Source: Dicaeum eximium | Taxonomy: Eukaryota > Chordata > Aves > Passeriformes > Dicaeidae | DNA: 64,000 bases | Direction of reading: 5' to 3' | NCBI GenBank assembly: GCA_013396995.1 | Contig: VWZP01001599.1 | Span: 448,206 to 512,205 of the forward strand | Shown here: positions 13,301 to 26,214 of the stretch, one piece after another | How the letters are laid out: each line of letters opens with the position of its first letter | Position numbering within the stretch: position 1 is the stretch's first letter | The notes under the pieces: generated by a model | The model's input: the letters and a program-made list of their open reading frames with translations, nothing else | Databases searched by the model: none | What the model was told of the DNA's origin: nothing | Position numbers and translations under genes: made by a program

Positions 13301-16300
13301 AGTGGTGAAAGTTTAACCCTTCTGCAGCAATTTTCAATAGAAAAGGATCAAGTTGAATTCTAGAGGTGGTCAAATCTTACACAATGGATTACCAACAGCT
13401 TTTACATCACCTTTGTGAAAGCTGAGAAAACAAGCACGTACAACTGTCAATGACATAGGAATACAAATAATCTTAACGAAATTTTATACTCTTTTTGCAT
13501 TCTCTGAGAGTGAAAGTAACTAATGCATTACTGGTCTCTTGTCACGGCAAATACCATGTAGGGAAATAAGAAAGGAACCTGAAGGACCAAAGAAAGCAGG
13601 ACGCATAATGTCACATCTCATGTGACATTGTGGGGCAGGACTGGAGCGGAGAGCCAGGCAGAGCCAACTAGCTTTGCCACAGAAGAGCCCTGGAGGATGA
13701 ATGGTATTTCTCAGGCATGGGTGCAGCAGCCTGGGGGCAACCAGTTGATATACAGTGTGCACGTGGAGATTTTTGATTGTGAATCTCCCTTTAGACAAGG
13801 AGCCTTCCACAGCAGCTTAGTAGTGTCCTGTAGTGATGACTAGAGTGATCTTCTAAACTTCATGCTTTTTTTCTCTTTCATATGCATTGGAAATTAAATT
13901 TCAGCTCATATAGATTTAGTCTGGCAGCTGTGTTTCTCTCCAAAGTTTGTTAGGTGCTCTACAGGGTCCTTCTGCCCTCTTCTGACACATCAGAAAGGAA
14001 GCAGGTCCAGCTTAATATCTTGCATCCTAACAGAAATCTATGTTTTTCAACATAACACCTTGTCTCTTGGCTGTATCTCAGCTGAAAGTTTGCACAAGCA
14101 GTGGTTCCCTACAGGAATGTTGAATTTTGTATTCTCATCTTCTAAGGTCACCTGCTGCACCACTCTGCTAGCACATCCAGCACAGAAATATATTTGTCAT
14201 AAGACATCTCTTCTAGAATTTTTCTCTTGTCAAGAGAAAAAAAAAATCGTATTCTATATCTGTCTTTAGGAATTTATGTTGGGAGTGTATCAACGTCTGT
14301 ATATAAATGACCATCTCACTCCTATTTGCTTCCTGCAATAACAACCCATTTGGGATTATTATTCTATTCATGTTCTGGCAGCACTTCTATGAGTAAACTA
14401 GCCACTGCCTGAGAACACTCAGAAGCTGAGACACACTCATCTGTATTGTTAAATTAATAGAACAGTCCCTTGTAAGGTTAACATCTGTACCAATTTATAC
14501 TTTTACAAGCAACCCCCAGACATGGTTTGGGAGCTAATACATGCCAAAGATCTTTCCCAGTAGCAGAGTAAATGAGCTCAATAGTACGAAAAAAGTATTT
14601 TCCCATGTCTACTGGCCTTATTTCCTAGTACAGATATAGTAGAAGATTCCCATAAAGTTAATTTAAACTCTCTTTTAAAGAAGGTGAATATAGACCTGCC
14701 TACAATCAAGGAAGTGGCTTACCCATGGTATTCCCTTCTTGAATTTTAACAACAGTGAGTTTGACCAGCAGGACTATGACAGATGACTGGCATGAAGTGG
14801 GACCCCCTAAATATAGTGCTTTCAGTGTCATGCTACAAACATGCTATTTCCCAGATTTCCAGAGAGTAAATTATATTTTTCCCATCAGTATTTTCTGATA
14901 GTAGAAGTAAATATAACCAGATTTTTGCACATAAAAAGCCTAAAATGACACAGAAAAAAAAAAATTCATTAGTAATTTCCTACTTAATCTACTTCCTTGT
15001 TCAGAAGTCTTCTCTGTGTTACCATATGAGACACTTCAATTTCTCAATTGTTTTTAAAAATGAAACCAGTATCTCAACTTATTTTCTTTCTGTGTCCTCT
15101 TACATTCCTTCTTCAGAAAACAAGTGAGGCTTCTTAGTCTTCAACCATCACACCTACAGGCTGAGTGTGATTATTTATCATCAGTCTTTTAACAGCTATT
15201 TGATCCAATATTGTCTTCAGACACCTATTTACATCTTAAACAAAGATGTATCTTAATGAACACAGGCAAATATGTAATTATTAACTTGATGAAGCTGATA
15301 ATAAAATCAAAAATGCCTAAGCTGTATGTAGATTAATTTTCAGAAATATCAGGCTTCAATAATTGGTAAAAAATCAGTGATAAGTTAATGACATCAGTGC
15401 ACATTTCTACCCCTATATTGCTCTTTTAAGCAATTCCATAATCAAGGTATTGGCTCTATTCACTTAAAAAACTCTTAGATTTATAACTCAATACTACATT
15501 CCTTCCATTATTCTGGTCAAATTTTAAAAGTCTATACATGTTCACAAATCTGTTCCAGTGATATTCAAGGTAAACTGAATCTCCAATAACGTTTGGTGTG
15601 TTTAAATAAAAAACACATTCTCTTAAACTCTGTCATAAACAATTGGTTTTGAAAATTACAGAAACTAAAGGGCAAAAGTTGGTCTAGTGGGATATATCTC
15701 TTATTTCTGTATGCTCTATGGAGCTGTAGGTAATCTGATGATTGGTTTGTTGGTTTTAGGTTTGGAGTTGCTGGTTTTTTTTCACTCTTATATGTTATTT
15801 TGTGTTCCTAGGCTCTAAGACCCTAATATCTAATAAATGCTGGCTGTGTTCAATAACCTCAGCTATGAACTGTAGGTTAAAATATGAACTGTAGATAAAA
15901 CACTTTTAACAAATCCAATGAGCTACTTAACTGGGTAGCTTTGAATGATGAATTCACAGAGCTGGTTGGTATGTACCTGATGTGTTTGCATGGACATGAA
16001 AACAATTTTTTACATTTTTTTTTTCCTGCTGACCAGCAACAATCATTTTACACACCTTTTTTTGTCAGAATATTTTTTTCTATTTAAATAAAATGTATCA
16101 TTAAAGAAATAGAAAAAAAACACCTTGAAATCAGCCAGTTTGAATCTCCTATGGAAAAATGTCAAAGGGAAAATTAAGGCTCTGAGGAAATGAATAATTT
16201 CCCCTTTTATTGAGATAAGGTCAAGAATGTTTTTGCAGTTTTCTCCACCATTTCCTGTCAGCTAGAATAGAAGAGCTTCTTCTATACCTAGAGCTAGAAG

Positions 16301-19300
16301 TTGTTCTATGATTTTTAATTTGGCAATAAAACAGAGGAGCGTTCTCTGTATTTGAAAACTTCTTTTTTTTTTCCAAGGTCCTATTTTAGAAATGAGATTT
16401 CTCTTTCCATTTACTTATTTTCCTAGTCTGTTGGATCTGATTCCTAAACAGTTTGCAGCAGATGTCTGTCTAGCACACCAATACTTTCCCAGATTGAGAC
16501 AAATCATTATGGTGCTGCTACTACTACTCAGCAGCATTCTACTCCCTTTTATTAATAGAGCTGTTACAAATGCTGATACGAAGTCACAGGAAAAAAGGGA
16601 CTATTGCAGCCTGGTAACCCAGTTCATTATTCAGGAGCTGATTGCTGTTGCCATTGAGGGCACCAGTTTAAGTATTTTTATCAAGTCCTTAAAGGAATGA
16701 TTCACAGAGTGAAACTTGCAAAGGACTAAATCTTGGAAATTCCAGAATTCCATTGTAAAATTTGCATCTTTATCAGATAATTCCTTAATTAGGAATAGGT
16801 ATTGTAGTTAAACCAATGTCTGGTAGGGTAATGGACCTTACCTTCTTATTGATAACTTTGTTTTTTCCAACTCAATGGAAGCAGATCTGTTTAAAAATGA
16901 CAGATACTTTAGAAATGCTAACATTCTACTTCTGTTTTCTGTGGGAATATTCCTGGATAAAACCACACATTCAGGTTGCAGAACCAGCCAAAATAATTCT
17001 ACAAATTGGCACTGGTTAATCATTGTAAATGTCTGCCCCATTTGTTAAATATAACATAAATTCATGAAAAATGAAACTATCAGCACTATATTTCTCATTA
17101 AATACACTGCAAAGCACACAAATAAATTAGGGAATATCAAAAGTGTAAAAATCATCAAAAAGCACTATATCAACAATAACTGAGACCTAAAAAATGTAAC
17201 CATTTTTTCAATGAAATATTTTCATTAGAAAATAAACAACTACTCTTTCAAAACTTGTTTTTGAATTAAATAATGAGTTTATTCTATGGCAATTAGAAGT
17301 CAGCTGAGTCACATCTTCCACTTAAAAATCTTTATTCAAGTCTAATTCACAGCTGTGTCAGCAATGCACTACATTCCTGAGATACATCTTACTCACCCTG
17401 GTGGAACCTTTGCTTTTGCTAAATGTGGTTGCGTGTCTGTGTGTGGGGCCAAAATGTCAGACCTCAACATCTTTGTGTTTCCCCAGAGAACTGTGTGATC
17501 TAATTAGAAGCAATTCTTTAATTACTTTTTCAATTACTCAGACCTTTCTTAACTCCTTTCCACAAAAGCTTACAAAATGACCTCACTTTCGACAGATTCT
17601 TCACCGTTAACAGCTTTCCAGAACTATGTTTGTTGTCAGGCATGAGAATAAGTGCAAGAGAAGAAAACCACAAATAATTTCTTCCAGCCCTACAAGGCTG
17701 ATAGTGGTGGGTGAATGTAGGTTGCCCATATCCCTTACACAGTGCTAAAATTGAACTGGAGTCCCTCCCACAGCATGGATTTTACGACCTTATCAGCAGG
17801 TGTAGGCTAAAACATTAATTTATTCCGCAAACTCCTTATACTGTTGTTCCCCTAACTAGTCTTGCACTTTCTTCTTCCTTGATGAAGATTCACAGTTTAC
17901 CAACATTACTGTGCAATAGCCTATGGTTTCCCAATCTGCTGACAGAAATGTCAGGATGGGCTGAGCTGCCTCAGCCCTCTACTGCTACTCAGTGGTGTAC
18001 ATTTAAAAGGACTAAGTTTCATTTTGAGTTAATTCCAGTGCAAATTCTCAGAACTGGCCGAGAATTTCCACAAAAGTTAAGAGAAATTCCCTAAACCAAG
18101 TAAACCATACTCTTGATACAGGTAATGTATAATTAATGTCATTCTGGATATGTTTCCACCTGATCATTTCATGCACACTTGCACTTTTTCCTTCAGTGTA
18201 AATGTTGGCCTAAGTTTGCTGGAATGTAATTTAGAGCTTAGAGTCATTTTGTGCCCCAAAGATATTTTCATACATAGCTCATTTAATCGAGTTTATTATT
18301 CTAATGTAACCTAGTTCAGGTGCCCCTAGCTATTTTATTAATTTATAAACTTCTCAAGAATACAGCAGCAGAACATACCAAAGATGACAGCAATTGCTTT
18401 TATTTATGCTGCTTAGAGGGTGTCACTTTCTTAGTTTGCAGGAAACAAAGGGTACCATTATTTTCCCCTCAATGGTTCTTTCATCTTCTTTCATTTCTAG
18501 TGTTCTCTTCCATCCATTTTGAAATGTGTAGGTCAGTCCTTAAAATAAACTTAAGAGTTAGGATGAAACTGTAGGATAAAAAAAAGGTTAAATTTCAAAG
18601 GAATTAATGCAGAACCATTTTCCCTGGCCAACTCTATCCTCATACAGTATCACTTTAATAAACCTCTGTTACTCTTCTTCCTTTCCTTGCTGTCATCCTC
18701 CAAATGTTGCAAAAATGGTTTCTGAGGAACTTTTCACATAATTAATTCATTATGGTTGTCTTTGTTATGCAGGACATCCAGTGCTCCTATAGCCATGACT
18801 TTTTTTCTGGTTTGTACATTTTATTTCTCACTGTATTTTGCCTATTTCATTATGTCATTGGAAATCACTTTACTTCAATAATCCCCTTAAAATAAAGTAA
18901 TCTGAGTGTACTTGGGTTTTTTAACTTCTCCTGTCCAGATTATCCACTGAAGTGAGTGAGAACAGCCAGTTTGTACTTGGTTGTTGCTGGAATTTTTCTT
19001 CATCTTTTTTAAATAATTATTTTTGTAGTGTCTCAGAACCTAACAGAGGTGTTTCTTTCTAAATAAGTGTAGCAGTCTACATTAGATGGTACAACTTTAA
19101 AGTAGTTCTCAGAGCTATTTATCTTCTTTGAAGACAGCTCTTTTTAATATTATTTTGTCTTCGTTCACCTGTTTAGCCTTTAGCAAAGCAGGCTAACTGG
19201 GTTTTTCACTTTTAAAATTTACTGGGTTTCTCCCCAGGTGCACAAAGACGAATCAACCCAAAAGCAATATAACATAACCAGTTTTCCCAAAACTATAACT

Positions 19301-22163
19301 TTTCAATTATCAAAATTTCTTAGTCAAAGGATATGCAGTGCTTCTTGTAAATGTATGACCCTGAATTCTCTTCTCATTTTAGATTTAGAGACAGTTAATG
19401 ACATTTTATGTCGGTAATCAATGTGGTGCACACATACCAAGAAAAACCTCAAATTTCTCCTAAAAGTATGAGACTTCCTTGTGAAAATCATATTTGATGC
19501 ATTCTGAATTAAACAGTGATTGAATAAACACTATGCATCTTGATCCAATTAGGAACTTGGGGGAGAACAGGGATAGCAAAGCTGGGTAACTTCTAGGTCC
19601 CAAGAGCGCAGACCAGAGGTTAAATTGCCTGGAATCCCTTAGAGGCCATGAAAGTAGACTTGTGAGATAAAATGGATTTGTAATGGGTGTATGGGGCGAG
19701 GGTACAACCACAGAAGACAGGGCTGAGAAGTTAGTGCTTGAATGAACCAGCCTCAAAAGTCTAAGAATGAGAGTATTTCCCACTTTCCTAAGCTCAACCA
19801 TCTAACTTGGGTGTAAGGGAAGATATCTCCTTGTAATTTAAAACATTGTCAAAGTTAATATTTTCTGTTTCAATGAAGTAGCAATACTTACACTCTTATT
19901 TTAGCAGTCAAAATTCTAACACCAAGCACAGAGATTTTCACTATGATTTCAGTTTTTTCTGGCATTACTTCTACTACATAAGTTGCTACATAGTATTGGC
20001 AGGCAGACCCACAACATAATTTTCAAGTTTTTCTTTAGTTCAAAAAGGATATGAAAATTATTTGGTTGGAGGAAAACAAAGTCATTAGGGGAAAAAAAAC
20101 TCCTTATTTGTTAGGAAAGCTAGTAAGGTGGGGAGAATTCCAAGCTCCTGTTTCTTCAATCAGGGTTTTGGGGTTTTTTTCCCTATATGATGAATGTTAT
20201 GTCCAAAATATGTCAGATCTTAGAAGGAAGAAGGGGTTTCAAGGGCAGAATTATTAGTGAAGTCCCAGCAATAGCACGCCTCAGTCAAGCTGGATTTGTT
20301 TTTTCTTTCTTAGTCAGTATTACTGATTTTGGAATACTGCTGTCTTGTACAGAGCTGATTCAAAGAAGGGGTGAGCACATAGCAATATTTCAGAAATTTT
20401 TAGGTCAGAATAGTTAATATCTAATCCAGAAAAGCATGTCTGATATCTAGCAAAAGCAGAAACTAAACCACAATAGTTTCCAATACCCTCAGGGGAAGCT
20501 TTTACCAAAACACTTTTTAGTGTCCACCTCTACATGAGCCTTCAACTGAGCTGTAAAACACCAGAACTGAATTTTTCTTGAAGCCACTGTTGCAGGCAGG
20601 AGCACTGTTTTATTCATACCCTTCAGCCTCAATAAAGCTTCTCTTAGATTAGGATTAGAATTGCCTAATGTATGGATTGTTAAATCTGGGCTAAATGCCA
20701 AACTGTTCAGCTCTCTTAGGACTCAGTTCTGGGTATGAACACAAGCAGAACTTTATGGATAATAGAAAGCATTCATGTCAAATTGGAAGATCTTTAATGT
20801 AAGTAGTTAAATGACATTCAGAAAATGTAAAGAGATCTTTTCAGACCTGAAATATAAGGATTTTTTATTACTACAATTTAAAAAAATATTATATATTAAT
20901 TCAACCAAAACCAAAATATGGTCACCAAGGTCAGTCTTTGTGTGAAATTTTTTCATAGTTAATGATATTCATCCTCTTGGACTGCAATGTTGCCATGTGC
21001 TATTATGTCTCTTCCCCAGTCACAGCCCAATGCATATTATTTCAAATCCTGAGTACACTTCTAGTAAAAATGCCTAAACAATGGAGAAAAAATCCAGTGT
21101 AAAAGGTCTCATTACAAATGGGAGTAAAATTTTGAACTCTGAACTTTTTTTTAAGAGTCTCGTTTTTACTAAGATTTGTCTTGTTGATGTGCATTTGGAC
21201 TTTATCCTCCTCAGTTAGGAAAGAAATATTTTTTAATGTGTTGTATAATTAATTTGATTTTTGGGAAGTTGCAATTAAAAATTCAATTGCAGGACAATTT
21301 TATCCTACTCAGGAAATTCCCCCACCACAGAATAGTAGCAGCACAATGAAATAGATGGGATGTATTTTACTTGTTTTAAGCTAAATTTTGTGCTGGAAGG
21401 GCTCTGATTTGCTCACAAAGTGAATTCATTTATAAGTTAAATACAGCTCTTAACAGCCCTTAACTAAAGATTAAGCTTCAATATCCAGTGAAGCCACTTC
21501 ATAAGCAAAATTCCTGAGACATCTAGTTTATCTAAGAGGTACATGTCATTTAATCAGTTTGTTTGGCATCCTTGAAACAGGCTTCCACTTACAGGAACCA
21601 CCTCACTTTAGACTTTAATTCACAAAAACTGGATTAATCTGAAAGTGATTAAAACAAATCCTGCAAGTTACCTAAGAACAATGAAAAATAGATTTCTTCT
21701 CATCTCAGTGAAATGTGTCATACCGATTCTGGTCTGTAGACGAATTCTGTTGTCACACTTTTTGGATCTTTAATGGAGTCATAAACTTTAAAAATATAAA
21801 AATTTTTCTGTCATACTTCTGAGATATTAATTATTTACATTCTTGTCTATCGAAGCTGATCTGTTGTTTCCTTCTGAGAGAACAAAAAAAATTAGCATTT
21901 AAAAGATGTATGAAATACCCAGTGTACCAGAATGCAGTGCTGTGATTATTACAAGAGATCAAGTGAGTAGAAAACTTAAATAAAACTAACAGGTATGGAT
22001 AAAGAAAAGGAGTAAGTGGTGTTAGTGGTAAAACCAAAAACCCTTTCTGAAAAAGAAACAAATCCCACCAATGTAGGATTAATCACCCTTGTTATTTTTG
22101 CTTTTACATCTCCGAAATGTGTTCTGTTTTAGAGATAGCCAGGAAATTTGCCTCCTGAAAGAT
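10329..22163. other. Long unique AT-rich region, no gene recognised
   Basis: Nearly 12 kb contain no recognisable TE, exon or RNA gene. Small A- or T-runs occur (for example 11728-11752). A perfect palindrome lies at 13607-13629. The open frame at 16392-16700 (102 codons, plus) has a leucine-rich hydrophobic middle, no family match and no clear splice context. The block 13600-13830 is somewhat richer in G+C and has overlapping open frames on both strands, but I see no motif. This is best read as intergenic or deep intronic DNA. Confidence 0.6.
13604..13632. repeat. Near-perfect short palindrome (hairpin)
   Basis: AATGTCACAT and ATGTGACATT form perfectly complementary 10-bp arms around a 3-base CTC spacer. 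One T-G wobble and two further pairs would extend the stem to 13 in RNA. It sits in a modestly GC-richer patch. No family is recognised and a function is not shown. Confidence 0.8.
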
Positions 22164-22174
22164 ACACACACACA

Positions 22175-22209
<35 letters not shown>

Positions 22210-22212
22210 AAA
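22164..22212. repeat. (AC)n microsatellite followed by poly-A
   Basis: Twelve AC units run directly into about 25 consecutive A residues. It could be a simple repeat or the tail of a retrotransposed sequence, but nothing recognisable as a retrocopy precedes it. It is prone to assembly and sequencing error. Confidence 0.9.
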
Positions 22213-24476
22213 TGTTTGTGCTCATTTTTTGATCTCAATTATATTGTTAGGACACCTTCAAGAGAGTTAACCTCTCTTATACTTTGCTTTTCAATATTAT
22301 TTAGGCACTGCAGTCTGCCAAAAATCAGAACATCTGGGGCCTTAAAATAACCTATACATATTTTTTTAGTATAGCCAAGTACAGTGCCATCAAAGAATCC
22401 CTCATCCTTTGCTTTGTGCTGTCACAGATGGAGCCACAGATGGTGCACCATGTAGATCCCAGCACACTGCTGGTAAAAGAAGACAGAAGCCACGGGATTG
22501 TACCTCTCTCTTCTCAGCATCCTTACAACTTTCTAATGTTTGATTCTATATTTTTTTTCTATAGGAAGACCATCTACTATCTTTCCACTAATTTTACTTT
22601 TAATAATTCCACTTTCCACCCCTCCAGGTTTTCTTATTGCTGAGCATGACATTATAGAGCACTGAATATCTCTTTGGTCAGTTAGGAACAACTTTCCCAG
22701 CTGTGTCCCCTTCCAATATCTTGCCTGCTCCTGACCCACTTGTTATGGGGGCAAAGCATAGAAGAGAGATATTGATGCTGTGGAAGCACTGTTGATCAAC
22801 AGGTATAATATTGGAGGATCTAGGTTTTGTTGCACTCAAGTGACTCTAACAAGTCCCCTTGAATTGGTCAATGACCCCTACTTCCTGAAAAGCTGTAGAA
22901 AAGTCTTCAGGGATTTTTTTTATTAGTTTTTTTACTGTGGAATTTGATAATATATATAAAATCATAGAATGGATTGGAGAGGACCTTAAAGATAATCTAA
23001 GAAGCATTAAAACTAGAGTGGACAAGAGGCTGTGAACATACTTTCATACACTGCTCTACTGCTAACACTAGCAACCAGTAGTCCTGGATTTCTACTTTCT
23101 GAAGTTTTATTAATTTTTTTTTTTCAGGAAGGAATAGCAGGAACTGGGAGAGTAAGATAGTGAAATGCAGCTGAAGTTTCAATGCTAGGTATATTTTATG
23201 GTGCAATATCAGAAGGAATAATATATAATGTTAAATTATTGCACTTAGTAGAATCATCACAGCTATAGATATTATCATAATGAAGATAAATACTTTTAAT
23301 AAGCTATCTGGAATTTTACTTATTATTTTATATAAACAACATTCTTAACATAATTAGTCTGGATTTAAAACACTGCATAAGGGTTGATAACAGCAACTTA
23401 AATTTAAAGCAGGTCCCAAGTTGCCTTTCTTGAAAGATTAAATAGAGCTGTTATTTGCAGGACTAAAAACACTCATATGTAAATGACAGCTGTGATCATA
23501 ATACAGTATTTGATCAAAAACATTTCAAATGCAACCTAAAAAAGGAACCTTAAAAAAGACTGGTTCAGAGACATAGTTGTGTGACAGTAGTAAAAACAAA
23601 CTTGTTAGAAGAGAATTAGCAACTTTAAAATCTAGGACTTAAAAAAAATATCGGAGTTCACCTGAGTCTTCAGAATTCTCTGCTGTGAACTTCTAGATAC
23701 AAAGAAAATAAAAAAGCATGTCTGAGTTATTTAACTGCCTGGATTATTTAAATAGTAGTTCTCCCACAGTGATTATTTTAAAATTTTATTTTTATTTTGC
23801 AAAATTTGCTTCACACACATACTTGTTATAGAAATTACATTTGGATTTGTGACCTGAAGTCTTTTGGACCAATCCAATTATAACAGAACCACGTTTTAAC
23901 CAAACTGACAAAACCAGCAAATATCATTAGGCCCCAGGATAATGACAAATGAAGGCTGTAATTTTAACACTTCCTTTTTGTAATCCAAGTATAGCACATA
24001 GATACAGTATGTTGCATTGCAGTAATAACTTCTGACATTGTTAACACATTGAAGAATTTAAATGTCAAGTTAGCGATATTTGGAACTTTGCCCTTTGGTA
24101 ATATTTGCCCTTTGCCCTGCTCAATAAGGCTAAGCCATTGTGTTTCCTGCACAGTGTATGATCACAAGTTGCATGGTGCTGCACCAGCTTGTCATCACAA
24201 GCACAAATAAAGATATTCAGGTGGGAGATCTTCTAAATGTAAAATTTATACTACATAATACATTTTAGACCTGAGATAGGAGAACCAGAGGAAAAATGAA
24301 CAAAACAGAATTCCAAGTCTCGTAATTAGGTCACTCATCTTTGAGCTTAAGGTAGCCAAAAGAAAATACTATTTTAGGCATTATAATAAGAGTTTTACAT
24401 AAGCAACCTGAAGTCTATGGCATTTCAAAGGAGTGGAAGGGTGTTGGATGGAGGGACTTTGTTCTTTTTTTTTTTT
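22213..24476. other. Unique AT-rich stretch with one CR1 scrap
   Basis: Apart from the CR1 fragment at 22958-23000 nothing is recognised. Open frames are short and overlapping. The stretch ends in a T-run immediately before the assembly gap. Confidence 0.55.
22958..23000 (-). mobile_element. CR1 LINE, short 3'-tail scrap (antisense)
   Basis: AAATCATAGAATGG followed by TTGGAGAGGACCTTAAAGA matches the reverse complement of the CR1 3' end, in the same orientation as the tail at 4556. Only about 40 bases are recognisable, so this is either an extremely truncated insertion or a decayed copy. Confidence 0.7.
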
Positions 24477-24512
24477 NNNNNNNNNNNNNNNNNNNNNNNN
24501 NNNNNNNNNNNN
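24477..24512. other. Assembly gap (36 N)
   Basis: Thirty-six consecutive N follow a T homopolymer. The gap was probably caused by that homopolymer, and the N count need not equal the true missing length. Any frame read across it is meaningless. Confidence 0.99.
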
Positions 24513-25551
24513 TACACAGTGTAACTGCATAGCCCAACACCAGAGAAGGCTGACAGAAACATCTGTAAGTCACACTAACTGCCTAACTTTTTCAGACTGG
24601 AAAACCATCTGTCCTGTAATATCCCCATCTCCATGGAGGTTTAGCTGAGAGCTGTTGCTCAGCCTATCGTGGGCGCATAAAAGTGCCAGGCCTCCACAGG
24701 TCTCCTTGGCGTGTCCCTCTGCTGCTCAGCATGGCCTTTCAAGCAGGCGTTTACTAGAGAGGATTATGGGGCAAGGATTCAGAACTGAATTACATCTTGG
24801 CTTGATGTGTGATCTTACACGCCCCTTCAAAATGCTTCAGCCTTTTAAAGGAGCGTGACAAGGAAAAATGAAAGTAGATTCACATCTTCAAAGAATGTAA
24901 GACACCTCAAATGCCAGTGTTGCCAGAGCTTCTGTGATTTTAATTCCATAATCGCTGTTGTGATATCTGTTTGAAATTATGAGAAAGAACAAGAATTTGG
25001 AATGTTGAAAATGTACTGCAAGGATCAGAGGGAGGCAGAAATTTAGGTTTTCTGGCTATAATTTATTCTTAAATTCAGATCCAGCATATCAATGTGATAG
25101 ACAAGGTTTTAGTTTAGTGGTTCATTGAGAGCAATGCATTTTTAGAAGAATTTGAATGAACAGAAAATAAAGATTTGGCATAGGATAGAGGGAAGTCACT
25201 TTTTACCATATATGAGCATGGAAGAAAGCACAAAAATGAGAGGGACAAAAGAAAGCTTCCAGCTGGCACCTCAGTAAAAAACAAATAGGAAAGTAAAATG
25301 CACATGGCATCATTTACAAGGTAGCTTTTTTGTTTATGAATTTTTTTAAAGAAATTCAAATTTTTTCTTTCTCTGGACAGCTGTGTTAACTATCACAATA
25401 GATGACTGCACAAAGAATTCAACCTTTTCAATAATTCTTATTTGGTCCTATCCTGTGCACCAAGAGACAACCCGAACTGTGTTGGAGAGACATATCACAT
25501 TTATTGGTATCACATAGTGAGAAGTTAAAGTCAAACTACTTTATATCTAAC
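24513..25551. other. Unique sequence, first part CpG-retaining
   Basis: Bases about 24630-24860 keep several CpG dinucleotides (within TATCGTGGGCGC, GGCGTGTCC, GGCGTTTAC, ACACGCCCC and GAGCGTG) in otherwise CpG-poor surroundings. They carry two short open frames on the plus strand without recognisable motifs. The remainder is ordinary AT-rich sequence. Confidence 0.5.
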
Positions 25552-25637
25552 TATACACACACACACACATATATACATGTGTGTGTGTGTGTGTGTGTAT
25601 GTATATATATATGTGTGTGTATATATATATATATATA
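25552..25637. repeat. Compound (CA)n-(TG)n-(TA)n microsatellite
   Basis: A CA run is followed after a short TATATAC centre by a TG run, then TA and TG runs and a final TA run. CA before TG on one strand makes an imperfect inverted repeat. Open frames on the minus strand here are tyrosine/threonine/histidine-rich artefacts. Confidence 0.9.
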
Positions 25638-25801
25638 GTTATTGAGTAGCAAGCTTCTGAGTGGAACACAGAGTTTGTCAGCTGCATCACTTACCTGTTG
25701 ATTTTGATGAGTTTGAAAACATACTGATATGAACAATAGCTCTGTGCTTTTTCTTGGACCAAAGGCCTTGTTGTGCTGGGGGAGCTATCTTCTGTGGACA
25801 G

Positions 25802-25836
25802 AAGCTGCTTAATTAAGCTGCTTAAGCTGCTTAATT
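25802..25836. repeat. Short tandem duplication (AAGCTGCTT units)
   Basis: AAGCTGCTTAATT, AAGCTGCTT and AAGCTGCTTAATT occur head to tail, so one 9-base core is present three times. It lies just upstream of the ERV interior and looks like replication slippage. Confidence 0.8.
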
Positions 25837-26214
25837 CTGGTAATAATATTAACTAACACTATGGGGCTCATGGAATCTGGTGTCATCCTGGTGTAAGAGA
25901 AAACAAACTTTAGGTGTGGACAAATTGAAATGTTCCCTGAGGTGTCCAGTTCCTGGGTGGCAGGGTGTGTGATAAGATTTGGCAGATTCTTAGGGCACTC
26001 ATCACCTCCCATTGCCTGGGACTTTATACCTGAACAGGTAATCAATCCTGAAAAACTGAGGCATCACCTAATAGAAGGGTGCCTTGCCTATCCCAGTGAA
26101 AATCAGCAACTTTTCTCCCTGTACTGGGGCTTGTTCTGTGCTTATTGAGCCACAGTTCAGTACTATCAGAGGACCGTAATTGAATTTTGAATCCGAACTG
26201 CATTTGAGGACACT

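Noticed and set aside
16392..16700. 102-codon frame with a leucine-rich, membrane-like middle
   Set aside because: It has no upstream promoter or splice context and no family match. Hydrophobic runs are expected from T-rich DNA.
24433..24648. Open frame spanning the N run
   Set aside because: It crosses unknown bases and starts next to a homopolymer, so it is not interpretable.
25551..25736. Frame with tyrosine/threonine/histidine repeats
   Set aside because: It is a translation of the (CA/TG/TA)n microsatellite.
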